A stretch of 64,000 bases of DNA from Davidsoniella eucalypti (Eukaryota; Ascomycota; Sordariomycetes; Microascales; Ceratocystidaceae): assembly GCA_004009845.1 (NCBI GenBank), contig RMBW01000022.1:248001-312000 (forward strand), read 5' to 3'. The position numbers and the translations under genes are program-made. The notes below the pieces were generated by a model. It had not been told where the DNA came from, did not search any database, and saw only the letters and a list, made by a program, of their open reading frames with translations. Positions 44,217-56,600 of this stretch are shown here, piece by piece (within the stretch, counting starts at the first letter, position 1; each line of letters begins with the position of its first letter).

Positions 44217-46285
44217 TTAAAAAGTACTCGCTGCCAACCTACTCGCTGCATTTCGTGCATCCAGTCGATCATCATCATCATCACCGCCACCCAATGGTCC
44301 ACCACCGATGATATCGCCACCGGATTCTGGCGTCTCATTTTCTGCGATGCCACCACTTCCGGGGATACCAGCGATGATTCCAGGTGCGACACCGCTACTT
44401 AAAGATCCACTCATGCTACGCATGCCGGCGTCAGAGCGGCGCGGGATACCACTCCACGCATCACCCTTGGGGCCTTGAGACGAGCCGGGCCCGGTGCGGC
44501 GAACAGATGGATGGCTTTCGCGGCCAAGACGACTTAGGCCACCGGAGGAGTCGATGCTACGTATGTCTGGTCGCACACTCTCGAGCATGGCGAGCATACG
44601 ACGCTCGGCTTCGATTTCACGAAGTGTGAACTCGCGGATGCTCATGCGGAGGTCGGCTGCGGTGCGCGCAAACCACTTGCGCTGCTCGTGGACTAGGTTT
44701 TGCGTCACACGAGTCGTCTTTTGGTACAGATTCTTCTCGTTGTTGCGCGCTTCATCGAGCGACACTATGGCCTCATCAACCTTTTCGCGGCGCACGCTAG
44801 AGCTGGCCTTGAGGCGATCAGCTGCTGCTAGACGGCCGCGTGTCTGTTCTTGGGCTTGCAGGAACTCCCGAATCAGGATCTGGCGATTGGTTAGGGTCTC
44901 CTTCACAATGAACGAGTCTTGAGAGTGGTATTGGAATGGATCGCCCAGGGTCGTAGCCTCAGCGGTGGCTTGTGCTGCATGGCAATCTCCAACAGCCTGT
45001 ATGATCTTGCCGAGCTTGCGGTAGGCGTTGGCAAGACCTGCGTGAGGTTCCTGGACGTTCATGGCACCAATCTTGACACCAAAGTCGGACTCGGCCAAAC
45101 CAAGACCTGCAAGTAGTATTGTGTTAGTAGCCATTGACTATAATTTATGAATAGACTAGACAAGACTCCGACGTACCTCGCCTCGCTTTTACGAGCTTGT
45201 CGACCTTATGGCCGGCATCCATCGTACCAAGATAAAACAGTTTAACAACAGGACGAGCATATGAGAGTTCGGGCGTATCGTCCGGTGGCGGCGCAAATTG
45301 CTTTAGGATCTTACGGCGTACGCCTGTTGCCGGCTGCTTCATTCGCACCATGGGGCTGTATCCAAAATCGCTTTCTACAAAAAGCACCATCTCGTCGTCG
45401 CGCATCAGCACCTCGTTGCTGCACACCACGTTGAGCCAGCGTTGCATAAGGGCCTTGACACGGCTCTCATCCTCGCCCGTGCCGGCTCCGGCTGAGGTGC
45501 AAGCCGGCGGTACAGCAGGAACTAGGGCATCAGGGTTAGCGGAGATCAGGTGCTCGGCGAGCTTGACGAATTCCGAGTGCAGACGGCGGACATCTCGGTA
45601 TTGCGTAGTGCGGTAGCGTGGAAGGTTAGTCTAGATAGAAACAAGAGAGTGAGTTAGTATCAGCCGAGACAACTGATGTAACTTATATGCACGCAGGGAT
45701 GGGTCAATGAGCACGTACGTGAACATCGAATCTCAAGATAGGGTCCTTTTTGCCGGGCCGCTCCAGGCCACTAATCTTAGCCGTCAATCGGGACTGTGGT
45801 GCCTGTTGCGACCGGCGGTTCTGATTTTCTGATTGCGGCTGGCCCTGTCTACCCGATCCTTCGGCAGCTGCGCGTTGTTGCGCCTGAGACTTAATCGGCG
45901 TTTCGGGCGGCTGATCATAGATCGAGCCACCGCCCAGTTGCGGCGAAGGCTCTGAGGCAGCGACTGGCGAGGTCACCTGGTGCGGCTGGTCTGAAGCGGT
46001 GTTCGAGGCAAAGGCAGGAGAAGTGATGCCAGAAGATGTCGTTGTCGCTTGGCTCTGTGACCCCGCGGTTCCGGGCCGTTGGAAGGCATTGTGCTCGAGA
46101 TCGTCAATGCCACCGTTACCGCTACTTCCAAAATCGCGACCATCAGTGGCCTGCGCGGCATCGTAGCGGAAAACATCTTCCGAGGAACTAGCAAAAACAG
46201 CCGTGCGGGGCGAGTCGTCGTCATTGGCCCAGGGCGAGGCGCCAGCCGGGTTGTCGGGATCGTGTATGGAGGCGGTATAGTCCAT
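44217..46285 (-). CDS. VPS17: Retromer sorting nexin Vps17 (PX-BAR)
   Basis: Three minus-strand exons (45719-46285, 45177-45630, 44217-45106) give 636 residues; both introns have GTACGT donors and keep the frame. Residues 1-170 are low-complexity and disordered. The PX domain spans the first junction (ILRFDVH-TNLPRYRTTQYRDVRR, then LHSEFVKLAEHL). The linker and BAR region follow (KARRGLGLAESDFG, HAGLANAYRKLGKIIQ, KWFARTAADLRMSIREF), and the last ~100 residues are Gly/Ser/Asp-rich. The RGLGLAESDFGVK block is typical of fungal Vps17 rather than Vps5. With Vps5 it forms the membrane-bending dimer of the retromer, recycling receptors such as Vps10 from endosome to Golgi. The short splits fit neighbouring gene structure; Vps5 or another SNX-BAR is the only serious alternative. 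Confidence 0.87.
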
Positions 46286-47854
46286 GATAGCAAACGATGA
46301 TCAGAGATAGGAGAGAAGCGGCTCTGGGAGGCGACAAGCTCGTTTGATGGTGCGCTCGATCGAGAAGCTGCCAGGGGATATTTCAGGACGTTGTGTGAAG
46401 TCGAAAGAGGGATTATATCTAAGTAACTAAACTAAGCAAGCTTAGAAGCGAATCACAGCACAAGGCAGCAGGAATCAAGTCGATAGATGGTAAACAAGAA
46501 ACACTTATTTGGATATGTAGTCAATTGCGATGGGCCTGAAAATAACAGCCGATTCAGAGAGACCAGGAGAAACAAGGCAAGTAATAGGTGTAAGCTATAG
46601 AGACGGGCTTGAACACAATGATCTGAGCTAAGAATCTGCGTCTGGTTCTCAAGCAAAGCTCTATTGTTGGCATTAGGTGATCCCCAAGTTGGATGATGTT
46701 GCTAAAGTGCAGTCTAGAATATTACTTGTGCTAACTATTGAGTGGGGCTATCCCAGATCCGCTTCTTAACTATATTTTATTGGCTCGTGATAATAGGCCC
46801 GTCGTTCATCGTATGTAGCTCACAAAGCTTTAGCCATAGCTTCAATATGCTCTAAACAAGACAAGGTAAATTTTAGCAAAATCTATGTAAAGGCGCCTGA
46901 AACCCCAAGAACAAATATTAAAAAAGAAATAAGGAACATGGTCGGCATCATTTAATCCTATTTTCGCGGTTTGCGGAAGTCTAGCGACCGCTACTACTCT
47001 TATGTCTAGTCTTCTTCCTACTTTTCCACCATTTGAGGGTACGCGACTCTGAAGTGGAGGCTCATATGATAGTTTCAGTCGTACATGTATATTGCCTCTT
47101 TTACAAGGTGGCATTCACAACCTTGAATCTTTTCTCTGGGTACTGTTCTAGATATATATTGATTAGGTAGGGCCAATCAACAGTTGCTCCTAACCATGAA
47201 AAATTGAATTTTGAGAACGACCTCAAAGATCTACATAGCTACGTTTAAGTTGGGCTCAGTTTGCAATGGAATACAGTTCAAGAAAGTATTGAAAGACAAG
47301 TTCACTGAATATCGTCAGCCTCTCGAGTCCTATATGCTAGAGTTATGTAAGGTACTTTTTCAAACACTCTTGACAAGGAGAGAAGAGAAAGAGGGACTAT
47401 ATCAATTGATGAGGACGGTGCTTCGGAATGCACAAGCTACACTAAATACATGTCATTAACGAATGAATTCTCTTTTTAGGGTTACGGTTAATATTGTATA
47501 CTTTATAGAGATCGCTAAGCAATAATCAGTAAATTATGAATGCGACAAAATATATATATATAGCAGAACAGAACGCTGTCTACTATATAAGGATGAACTA
47601 GAAAAGGGAAGTATAGAGGGGGGGCATAAATATAGCAACAAATATATGGCAAGATCCAAAAACTAGCAGAGAAGTGAAGCGTCTTGAACGCCCCGTTTCG
47701 AGAGAAAGCCGCATCCAGGAAAGATGGAAAATAACACCTACCAACCAACCAGAAAAGATATCACGAGAAGAGAAACAGATATTAGAGTACACAAAGTAAA
47801 AGGGGGAGAAAGAAGAGAAAGCGGCGGCCTTGCTTGTGATGTGCATAACATCGT
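46286..47854. other. intergenic region VPS17-MDV1
   Basis: 1.57 kb containing the VPS17 promoter (right of 46285) and the MDV1 3' region (left of 47855). An 82-codon open frame at 47211-47459 begins with TTG, not ATG, and matches no family I recognise. No repeat ends or RNA gene were seen. Confidence 0.5.
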
Positions 47855-50575
47855 CTAGCAAGTCCATACTCCGACGATACCATCTCTCCGACCCTCTACT
47901 AGATAGCCATCCTTGACACGCACGCGCTCAACAGCGGCTGGCTGCTTGCCATCCTCGGCGGCAGTGACTCCAGCACCGCAGTCCCACTGGCGGCCCTCAA
48001 CCTTATCGTACACCTTGACAACATCCTCGCCAGCAGCACTAACGATTCTGCGGGCGTCGAACATCATACTGGTAATGGGATTGTCGTAGGCAAAGGCGTC
48101 GTGGATGGCGCCGGTACGCAAGTCCCATATCTAAGATAAGTGTTGTATGTTAGCACGTGTACACTAGAAATACGGCGTTAAATGAAGTCTGGGTGTATAT
48201 CAGAAACTTACCCGGATGCTGCGGTCCATGCTACCCGTCACCAAATGGACGTCGTCGAACTGTAGACACGTTACCGCTCCCGTATGGCCAACCAAGCTAC
48301 GATGCACTTGACCACTACGTAAATCCCACAATCTAACCATGCCATCAGCGGTTCCACAAGCCAGAGCAGACTCAAATACCTGTAAAGCGCCTACAAAATC
48401 GGCACGTTCGCTAGTCGTACGGCCAGTTTGTCTCCAGCCGCCCTCGGAGCCTAGACTGGCAGAAGCCTGTGCGGCAGCCCACATGACATCAAGTGTCTGA
48501 ACACAACGACCCTTTTCAAGATCCCAATGGCGGATAGTTTTGTCTGCAGAGCCAGAGACAAGAACATCTCCACGGAAGTGCAAGGCTGTGATTTCATCAA
48601 CATGTGATTCAAGGGTGTACAGTGGGCAGTCAGCCATGCTACCCTCTGGAGGATCTACGGGCTCATCATCGGGATTCTCAAAAGCAATGCCGTCATCGTC
48701 ATCATCGCGGCCAAAATGGCTGCCTTGTGGATCGTAGTGCGCTTTGCTAAGATCCCACAAACGGATAGTAGCATCCATAGAGCCAGTAGCCAGAATGTTG
48801 TCTTCAACCTGCAGCGTACGCACGGAGGCAGTGTGGCCATCCAGGACACCAATACATCTACCGGCATTCAGATCCCACACCTTGAGTGAGTCGTCCATAG
48901 CCGATGTCACCATGAGCCCGAAGGGAGTATCAAAGTCAATAGCAGTGATAGTATCCTGATGGGCACGGATCTCTTTGATGTTGGAGCCGGTCTCGAAATA
49001 TTCGTGGAGGACAGGCATCGATTTCCGGCGCACTGTCCGCGGCTTCTTAGACCGAGAGGTTGTGGAGGCGCCAGAAGAGTGCGGTAGCTTTTCGTAGACC
49101 GACTTAGACATAAAGCCAGAAGACACCGATTCATCGTCAGACCCTACAAGGTCGCGTTCAGATCGGGTGGGAGAGTTGGCACGCTCGAGAGCAGCTTGAT
49201 CAACTAACTCTTGTGTGAGATCTATTCTCGTCTCGATATCCATAACTAATTGATAGCACAGGCAAGGGTTAGTGATAGCTTAATTGTAAAAGAGATAGGT
49301 AAAAAAAATAATTGTGACATGTGAAGAGGGGCTGTGCCCTGCATGTGAGTATCATATGTGAAAAGGGGAGGGAACTGGGACGCCTTCAAGATACAGTGGA
49401 AACTCACTATCGTGCTCGAGAAGCTGCTCGTCCTGCTCCAGAGAAGCTAGACGGTCCATTAGTATCCGGCGCATACCGGCCAGATTGGCAATCTTGTTGT
49501 CGATTTCGCGGATTTCACACGTGGCCATGTTCTTGCGCACGCTCATCATCTCGAGGTCGTTCATCATAGACGCCTTATCCCGCTTCATGCCGTGCAGGGC
49601 CTGTGGCGTTGGCTGGCTCGATGAAGCATCTTCAAGCATTTTGCGCGAGCGGTCAGCGCGCCCCCGGCGGAGGATCTGGTGGCCCTCACCGTTCTCAGCC
49701 ATGTCGGGGTGACTAGCTTGGAAGCCCTGGAACAAAGAGTATGTATTATTGACAGCGGGGATATTCTCCAGCATGTCGTCGGAAAGCGTAGTCAGGGCAC
49801 GGTGCTGAATCTCTTTTCGGGAAAACTTGCTGCGGACCATATCGGTAGGTGTTGTGCGGGCCAGGGCAAACACACCGCGCTGAATTGCGGGCTTGGCGAG
49901 CTGCTTGTGGACTTCGGTCATGGCGATGCGGTAATGCGAATTGATAGCCGGGGACGTATCCCCGCCGTTGACGAGGTTGGTGCTCATGAGATGACTGGCG
50001 GTGGACGAGACTTTTCGACTAAAGCTTTCTAAGCCACGCGTCTATATAGCAGGGTAAGTGTTAGCATCGGGATAGTGTCCAAGTCAAGACATATGCCAAC
50101 AACTGGATGCTTGAAGCGGGCGATTTCTCGATCTGAATCTGGAGCTAGCTATTCTATCACATCGCGAGGCTGTGAGGCTGAAATCTGAGATAAGCCTGGT
50201 TCCAGATCCAAGTCCCATGTCTAGCAGGTGTTCGGTAATGTTGGGACCCCTAGCAATACAAGCCATGGTAGACCGACAGACAAGACAAGATAGGAAAAGG
50301 CAGGACATTGACCGGAGGTGAATCGGAAGAGCTATTAGAAGAAGCAAGCCACGCAGGCGCAATGGCCACAAGCGATAACGGCTATAGATGGGGTACAATA
50401 GCATTTTGCAGTTTGCCGACGGAAGCCGGGACGGCGCGCCGCAGACGAGAGAGTGATTGAAACAAGCAATTGGGACGAGCAACTAAAACGAGCGATTGGG
50501 CACACATACCGAGATAAGAGGAGCATCGTCGTCGGCAACGTCATCGGAGAGCCCATTGAAAGGCGACTCCGACAT
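47855..50575 (-). CDS. MDV1: Mitochondrial division protein Mdv1/Caf4-type WD40 adaptor
   Basis: Four minus-strand exons (50510-50575, 49408-50041, 48212-49245, 47855-48130) give 669 residues. The first exon (MSESPFNGLSDDV..., 22 residues) is separated by a 468-base intron from the conserved ESFSRKVSSTASHLM; starting at the later ATG (49987) would lose this. The N-terminal region (TRTTPTDMVRSK-like ARTTPTDMVRSKFS, NTYSLFQGFQ) would bind Fis1; the coiled coil (MMSVRKNMATCEIREIDNKIANLAGMR in pieces near residues 185-215) mediates dimerisation. Seven WD40 blades follow (e.g. VTSAMDDSLKVWDL, LATGSMDATIRLWDL, LVSGSADKTIRHWDL), which bind the dynamin Dnm1. The protein sits on the mitochondrial outer membrane and recruits the dynamin for fission. 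It is divergent from ARO7. Confidence 0.9.
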
Positions 50576-51705
50576 GGAGGGCAGCAGACGTAGCTCGGGG
50601 CGATCTCAACCTCACAATAGAAGGCGGCGTGGCTCGGGTTCGGATCGGGTTGGCCGCGGCCTATACGGTGAGAGTAGATCACACCCTTCTCAGTCTCGAA
50701 AGCAGAAAAGAAGCGCTGTCAAGGTTCCTGCTTGCTTGCTACAATTCGGGTGGCAATGGATGTGTAGCAGTAGCAACAATAACAACAACAACCAACGCCA
50801 CAAGAGGATCGTCCTTTTTAGCGGAGAGCAGTGCAAAAAAACAAACTAACAAAAGCAGCTGCTTTGATTATCAGTCTAGGTCGACGGGTGGGAATCGGCC
50901 AAAAGGCAAAAAGGCAAACAAACAAGACAATCGGTGTCGATGTTGATGTCGACGTCAAAGTCGGTAGCCGGGGTTTTTTTCCTTATTTTGTTACTAGACT
51001 TTCCCGGCTAGAACGCCTGTGCGAGTTCAGATGCAGACAATCAGCCGTGTTCTCGGCTATCCAGATTGCGCACAAAAGAAGGCGTGCGTAGCGTTGTGAT
51101 CGGTCGGTCGGTTTCGGCTGGCTTTTAGCTAAGAAGACGCTGTATTTGGAGCGCACATTAGAGGGTGTGAAGGGTTGTGAAATAAAAAAGGGAAAAACAA
51201 AGAATAAAAAAATTAAAATGATAAAATGCGGCTGCACAGTGAATTGTGATATGATCTTGATATTGGCCCAGCTGAACATAGAACAGAAGCAAAACAACAG
51301 CCTACAACTAACAAAAGCCGGGGATGTTCTCAAAGAGAAAACAAGGCTGGCCAATCACAGGCCTGGAAGCTCTGGTACTTTGGGGTGAGCTTTCTAAGTG
51401 CCCCGCCCTTATTCTTCTATCTCTGTTAGCCACTGGAAAACGCCGCTGAAGAATAGCCGCTCTAAGCCTAGCTTTCAGGGCCTTGACCACAGACATATAG
51501 GCGCTTTACCGGGATCAGGACGTCGAAGTGACTCAATTAAACGGACCGACAAACCGTCCGGCAAGATTTTGCTTCGACTTGCTTCTGTCATCTATCTCTC
51601 CATATATCACATCCTATATCTTAGTAACCCGTTTTAGGCCAGTCCAATCGCCGTCTCACCACCACCCCAAAGTCGCAATAAACCAAGGCCAGCACCCAAA
51701 CCACT
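50576..51705. promoter_or_regulatory. divergent intergenic region MDV1 / ARO7
   Basis: 1.13 kb between two divergent start codons; both promoters should lie here. It contains short open frames (up to about 120 codons) that overlap each other and have no support. An A-rich block is at 51180-51220, and CTAT/CATC-rich sequence lies just upstream of the ARO7 ATG. Confidence 0.5.
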
Positions 51706-52558
51706 ATGGACACTATCATGGACCTCTCAAACGCCTCCGAGGCATTGGACCTTGGCCAGATACGCTTCCAACTCATGTCCGTCTCACTGCGTCTCACCAC
51801 ATCTCACGCCTGCTCACCAAGCTCGAATCGCTAACTCACTCTGCAGCCGCCTAGAGGACACCATCACCTTCCATCTCATTGAGCGTGTGCAATTTGCCCT
51901 CAATGCTAACATCTACGTGCCCGGCGCCATCAAGCTGCCTAACACCGACCTAAGCTTTATGGATTGGTACCTGCGCGAACAGGAGCGTCTGCAGTCGATG
52001 ATTCGCCGCTACGAGTCTCCCGACGAGTATCCGTTCTTCCCGGACGCCCTCGCACAGCCTATACTCAAGCCGTTGGACTACCCGGTCATCCTGCATCCTA
52101 ACAACGTGTGTGTCAATGATCAGATCAAGAAGTACTACACTATCGTCTTCCTACCGTCTGTGTGTGTCCAACCTGTAGAGGACCGCGGTGAGAGCCAGGA
52201 ACACTACGGCTCAGCTGCCACCTGCGATATATCCTGTTTACAGGCCCTCTCACGTCGCATCCACTTTGGCAAGTTTGTGGCTGAGAGTAAGTTTGTCTCC
52301 GAACGTCAGCGTTTCACGGCCTTGATCAAGGCCGGTGACCGTGAAGGTATTGGTGCTGCCATTACAAATGCCGCTGTGGAGGAGCAGGTTCTAGAGCGCC
52401 TAAGACTAAAGGCTTTAACATATGGTACTGACCCGTCAAAGCCTGAGGAGCAGGGCAAGATCAACGCTGAGGCTGTGGTGTCCATGTACAAGGACTTTGT
52501 TATTCCCCTCACCAAAGACGTCGAAGTCGAGTACCTCATGCAGCGCTTGGAAAAATAG
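51706..52558 (+). CDS. ARO7: Chorismate mutase (AroQ eukaryotic type)
   Basis: Two exons (51706-51776 and 51847-52558) give 260 residues, close to yeast Aro7 (256). The 70-base intron has an unusual GTCCGT donor and a good TCTGCAG acceptor; it restores the conserved LGQIRFQL-I-RLEDTITFHLIER. Family motifs: RYESPDEYPFFPD, SRRIHFGKFVAESKF (the Arg and Lys of the active site), AAVEEQVLERL, and the C-terminal KDVEVEYLMQRLE with the active-site Glu. The enzyme converts chorismate to prephenate in the cytosol, the first step to Phe and Tyr. In the family it is inhibited by Tyr and activated by Trp at an allosteric site. Its 3' end lies 179 bases from the converging BCP1 stop codon. Confidence 0.95.
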
Positions 52559-52737
52559 ATACTTTCTTATGCCCTACGACCTTATATCATAGACCTTTAC
52601 TCCCATTATGCCATCAACACATTCTAGGCAGTAATACGAACTCGTGGCCAAAAGCAATTAACAATTATCTTTTGTCTACCCTGATAATCAAACATCTTCT
52701 AATCATTCTTTTATGTATAACCCTTGTTTTGCTTCAA

Positions 52738-53690
52738 TTACTGCTGGCCAGCCTTGACGTAGTCATCAGTCGCCTTCACCGCGCCAGCAAACTTTGCCGC
52801 CTCGATCAAGATCATGTGACCTCTCGTCTTGATGCCCATCTCCTGAAACGCACGCTTGCTATCCGCGACAGCGTCGTCCTCTTTCGTGAAGTCAAAGCTA
52901 CCATGTACGGCTGCGTGTCTTTGTAGCACTTCATCCTCGGGATGGAAGAAGAAAAATGCGCTGCTATCCTCCTTGACCTTCTTCTTCTTGCGCTCCGTCT
53001 CGACCAGCGTGGACTCTACCTCACTATACACCTTGCTAACCACCAGGTAATGCGTAAATTTGTAAGGTTCGCCATCCTCTACGGCTGCATCGATCTCGTC
53101 GATCAGCATCGAGTACATTGGTGGAGCAATCTCCGCCGGCATGTTGAGGAGTCGCTCCGAAAAGATGATTCCCACCTGCGCATCGGCACTGCTAAGTAGA
53201 CCACTGATAGACGCAAGCGCGGGGTTGCTAGATGCCTTTCTAGATAGGTAGTCTATTAAAGTAGCCATGGAAGGCTTGGCGCGATGTTCGGAGGCGTTGA
53301 GTGCCGTCATCATGGCGTATGCGTCAGTAGCCTTGCCATCTACCTTGACCGTAGATCCGATGGTGTTCTGGGATAGAATCAAGTCGGCAAGGCCGGAGAT
53401 TTCCATCAGCGTGGCATCAACGTCAAATAGTTGTCTAAGTAGACTCTTAGTGCCATGGTAGTCGATCTCGGAGTCAAAATTGAACCACTCAAAGTCAACA
53501 TTGACAACATCAAAGTCCTATCATAGAGTTAGTCGGACTCTATTTCGACGTACTGTGTCTATAGGAATCAATCTATTCATATGGCACATACCTCGTCATC
53601 AGAGCTCTCGTTGCCGTCCTTCATCTTGGTGTCCTGGTTATGAATAAGCTCATCCTTAGAAGACGCATCGTGACTTCTCTTCTTAGCCAT
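52738..53690 (-). CDS. BCP1: Bcp1/BCCIP-family nuclear protein
   Basis: Two minus-strand exons (53592-53690 and 52738-53517) give 292 residues; the 74-base intron has a GTATGT donor and falls after the acidic SSDDE. Motifs of the Bcp1/BCCIP family: a K/R and acidic N-terminus (MAKKRSHDASSKDE), DFDVVNVDFEWFNF, DYHGTKSLLRQLFD, and the C-terminal TRGHMILIEAAKF. The yeast protein (283 aa) is a nuclear chaperone of ribosomal protein Rpl23 and is needed for Mss4 export; the human relative binds BRCA2 and p21. The length fits the family. It converges with ARO7 with only 179 bases between stop codons, so the 3' untranslated regions may overlap. Confidence 0.93.
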
Positions 53691-56600
53691 TGTGATTTCT
53701 GTGATGATTATACGAATTCAATATCTAGTAGTGTAGTTTCTTGAACTAACAGCTCGTATATGCGAATGATACGATATGGAGATGATAATTTAATGATGAG
53801 TCCGTTTAAGCAATATATCCAACTAACAAAGTCGACTTCCTAAAATCGGTATTGCTTTTCTCTTCTAATGGCGAAGAAAAAATTGATCCCCACTTAATGG
53901 TGTCTCCATTCATGAAAATGGTAGGTACTGGGTACCTACTGGTTACACTAACTCATATCAGCAATGCAAGTACCGAATACGGTAGTGCACTGATATATGT
54001 ATTAGTAATAATAAGTGTATAACCCTAGACCCTAGTGGTGGTGTAAAATCATGAACATATCTGTTCTAGAATTGCTTCGCTAGGTAAAAGTTGATGTCCC
54101 TTGGTAAGATATTCTGTTGGTTTTCCAGGAACGGAATCAGATCCATGGACACTTACGAAAATTCAATTTCGCCAGTAGCAAGTTATGCAAGTACGCTTTG
54201 AACACTAGGATTAGTATTATTTAGACCAGTATTACTTTTCGCCTCCGTTTTTCGGTAACTTACCAAACAAGAAGTTAATGAATAATGCTCTAGTACAAAC
54301 CTCAAGCTTTAGGTTATTGTATAATTTCTTTCTCTTCTACTACGGTATAAATGTGGTATAGGGTGGATGGGTACCCTTACGGCCCCCCTGGACCTTGAGA
54401 TTGTCGCAGGTTGGACGTAGCGCTTTGGCACGAGAAACAAAACTGCCCTTAACAGTTGTAATTATGATTGGTTTACTAGGCGGCCTGAGAAGCGCATGAA
54501 CGGGATAGAAAGTTGCATGTAAGGTACACATAGTTAGCGTTGTGGGCAGTGCGGAAGTGTAGGTATCCGATGTCGTAATAAAGCCAAAATTATATCTAGC
54601 TGTAAAGGTCAGCCCGTCAGATTTGTTTGTCCGTAGCGTGTTTTTATAGCGCGGCAAGTTATTGTATTATTCTGTGTTTCAGTGACTACTATGTGGCTTT
54701 TGTTTCTATAATGGTTTGACTATCACTATGGAATGAATATATAGCCAATATTGAGACAGACGTAGTCGTTTAGTGGTACGAGTACGACAAGGCGTATTTA
54801 TTAATAGAAAGAACCGTCAACTACTTTGATAGAGGCAACCGTAAGTGGAGCGGCAAGACAAAAGTGATTAGGAGGGCTGAAGAGAAGTTACATACAGTAC
54901 ATATATACAGATACATATTGTTTAGATTATTGTATAGATATGTATATAGTGGCCCATTGTTTGATGTACTTGTCTTTAAAAGTGATAGTTGGTAACAGGG
55001 GATAAATCACATACTATATAGAACACTGTTATAGCCGACAAGCCGGAATAAATGGCCGCCTAGCAAGCAAACAGATAGATGCAAAAGGTCTAGCTCGCAA
55101 AGAGATCTGACCTTGTCAAAGAACATGCACGGAATGAATTAGTCGCAAGTTGAAGCTCGTCAAACTGACGGTGCCAGCGATGCAAGCTGCTGGATTCTCT
55201 GATTAATTTTGGGCACGAGCCCTTTGCTGTGTAATTTGATGGCATAATATACAGCTAGTATATGTGTACTAATACAAAGAGTCCCAAGTTGAGAAACGAT
55301 TGATGTACATATATGTCCTGATCAACTAGGAACCCGGGTGCACATCTAAAACATGAAACGAGTGTGTGTGGGACTTTGGCCAGAAACCGTAGTTGGGTCA
55401 GCTATCACAAGGAAATCACTTGGCTTATAGGGTATGTGGCAAGAATCACAGTAGCAGCAACAGGGAAATATGAGGATGAGTACGGGCTATGCTCGACTGG
55501 CAAGAAGAAGGTAGACTGGCGTACGACAAGGCACAGCATCTATTTCTTTATCTTTCTCGTTCTTTTGCAGCTTCTTTTGCAGCTTCTACTGCATAGCAAC
55601 GGCAAGTGATTGCATTGCCCCCATTGCAAATCCTGCCTCACCCCCATTGATGCCATTTTGATGATCCCCTGCCAGTGTGTATGTGCACTGCATGCACTCA
55701 TTTAGATGAGCAACTTTAGATTCTGCGTATAGCATCAAGTCCCTTGAATCGATTTTGATGATGTTCAGGGTCTGTCATTGTTTATTGTTCTTTTGTCTTT
55801 ATTTTTCCGCTGTAAGCTATTGTTGTGTAGCACTAGATGAAGTTAGTGGGATGGATAAATTCCGGATAATGACAACCCCCTTTTTTCTCCCACACTAACT
55901 GGACTACTGTCAGCTGGTGAGCTATACTTACATATATTTCAAGTAATAGTTGGGCATTTGTAGAGTAATTATCGTAGTCGACATGCTATAGCCTATAAAT
56001 CCTGTTTTAAAGAGATCTTCAGCCTTAGCAGTCTTGGTCTCCGGCTGTCAGTTTTGTCGTAGGTTTATCTTCCCAGGGACGTCGTTTTGCGAGTTAAGGG
56101 TGGAAAGTGACACTCGACAATTGATCACTTGTTACGAGAATAGTAGCATTCGTCCTCAGCTTAGAACAGTTACCATGGCGTGGGAAAGCGAGACGAATTT
56201 TTTATTAAAGATAAACCTGCCCCTGGAACTACTAAACGAACGGTGTTGATGTTGAAGCGGATCTTGAGTTAGCTTCGGTGCCCTGGTCGCCATTACCCCT
56301 GAAAAATCCAATTCAATTCCCCAGCCGCCACATAAAAACGCCAGCAACATTGTTACAGCACATACCATGAAATATAGTGAGCAGCCGCAGTCCCTTTTGC
56401 TGCTCCAATTCCTGTAGAATAATTAGCGTTCCTCCACTAAATATTGCTGCAACTTTGTCCTGATCGCGCGTTTTGAGAGCTACACGGCCACAGCCCCTCT
56501 ATTTCTTTTTCTTTTTCTTTCTTGTTTTCTCTTCTTTCCTTTTGAGTCGAAAAGAGGCGTCGTTATTTAATCGCTTCTTTTTTTCTTCTTCTTCTCCGGC

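Noticed and set aside
47211..47459. 82-codon gene between VPS17 and MDV1
   Set aside because: It starts at TTG, has no ATG near the start, no family match, and no splice partner.
50084..50482. 132-codon minus-strand ORF
   Set aside because: It lies inside the first intron of MDV1, is Cys/Leu/Arg-rich without motifs, and cannot be joined in frame to the flanking exons.
53931..53949. Hairpin GTAGGTAC/GTACCTAC as a terminator or MITE end
   Set aside because: Single short palindrome without partner or duplication; likely chance in AT-rich spacer.
54340..54657. 105-codon minus-strand gene
   Set aside because: No motif, no clear promoter or splice context; chance frame is the simpler reading.
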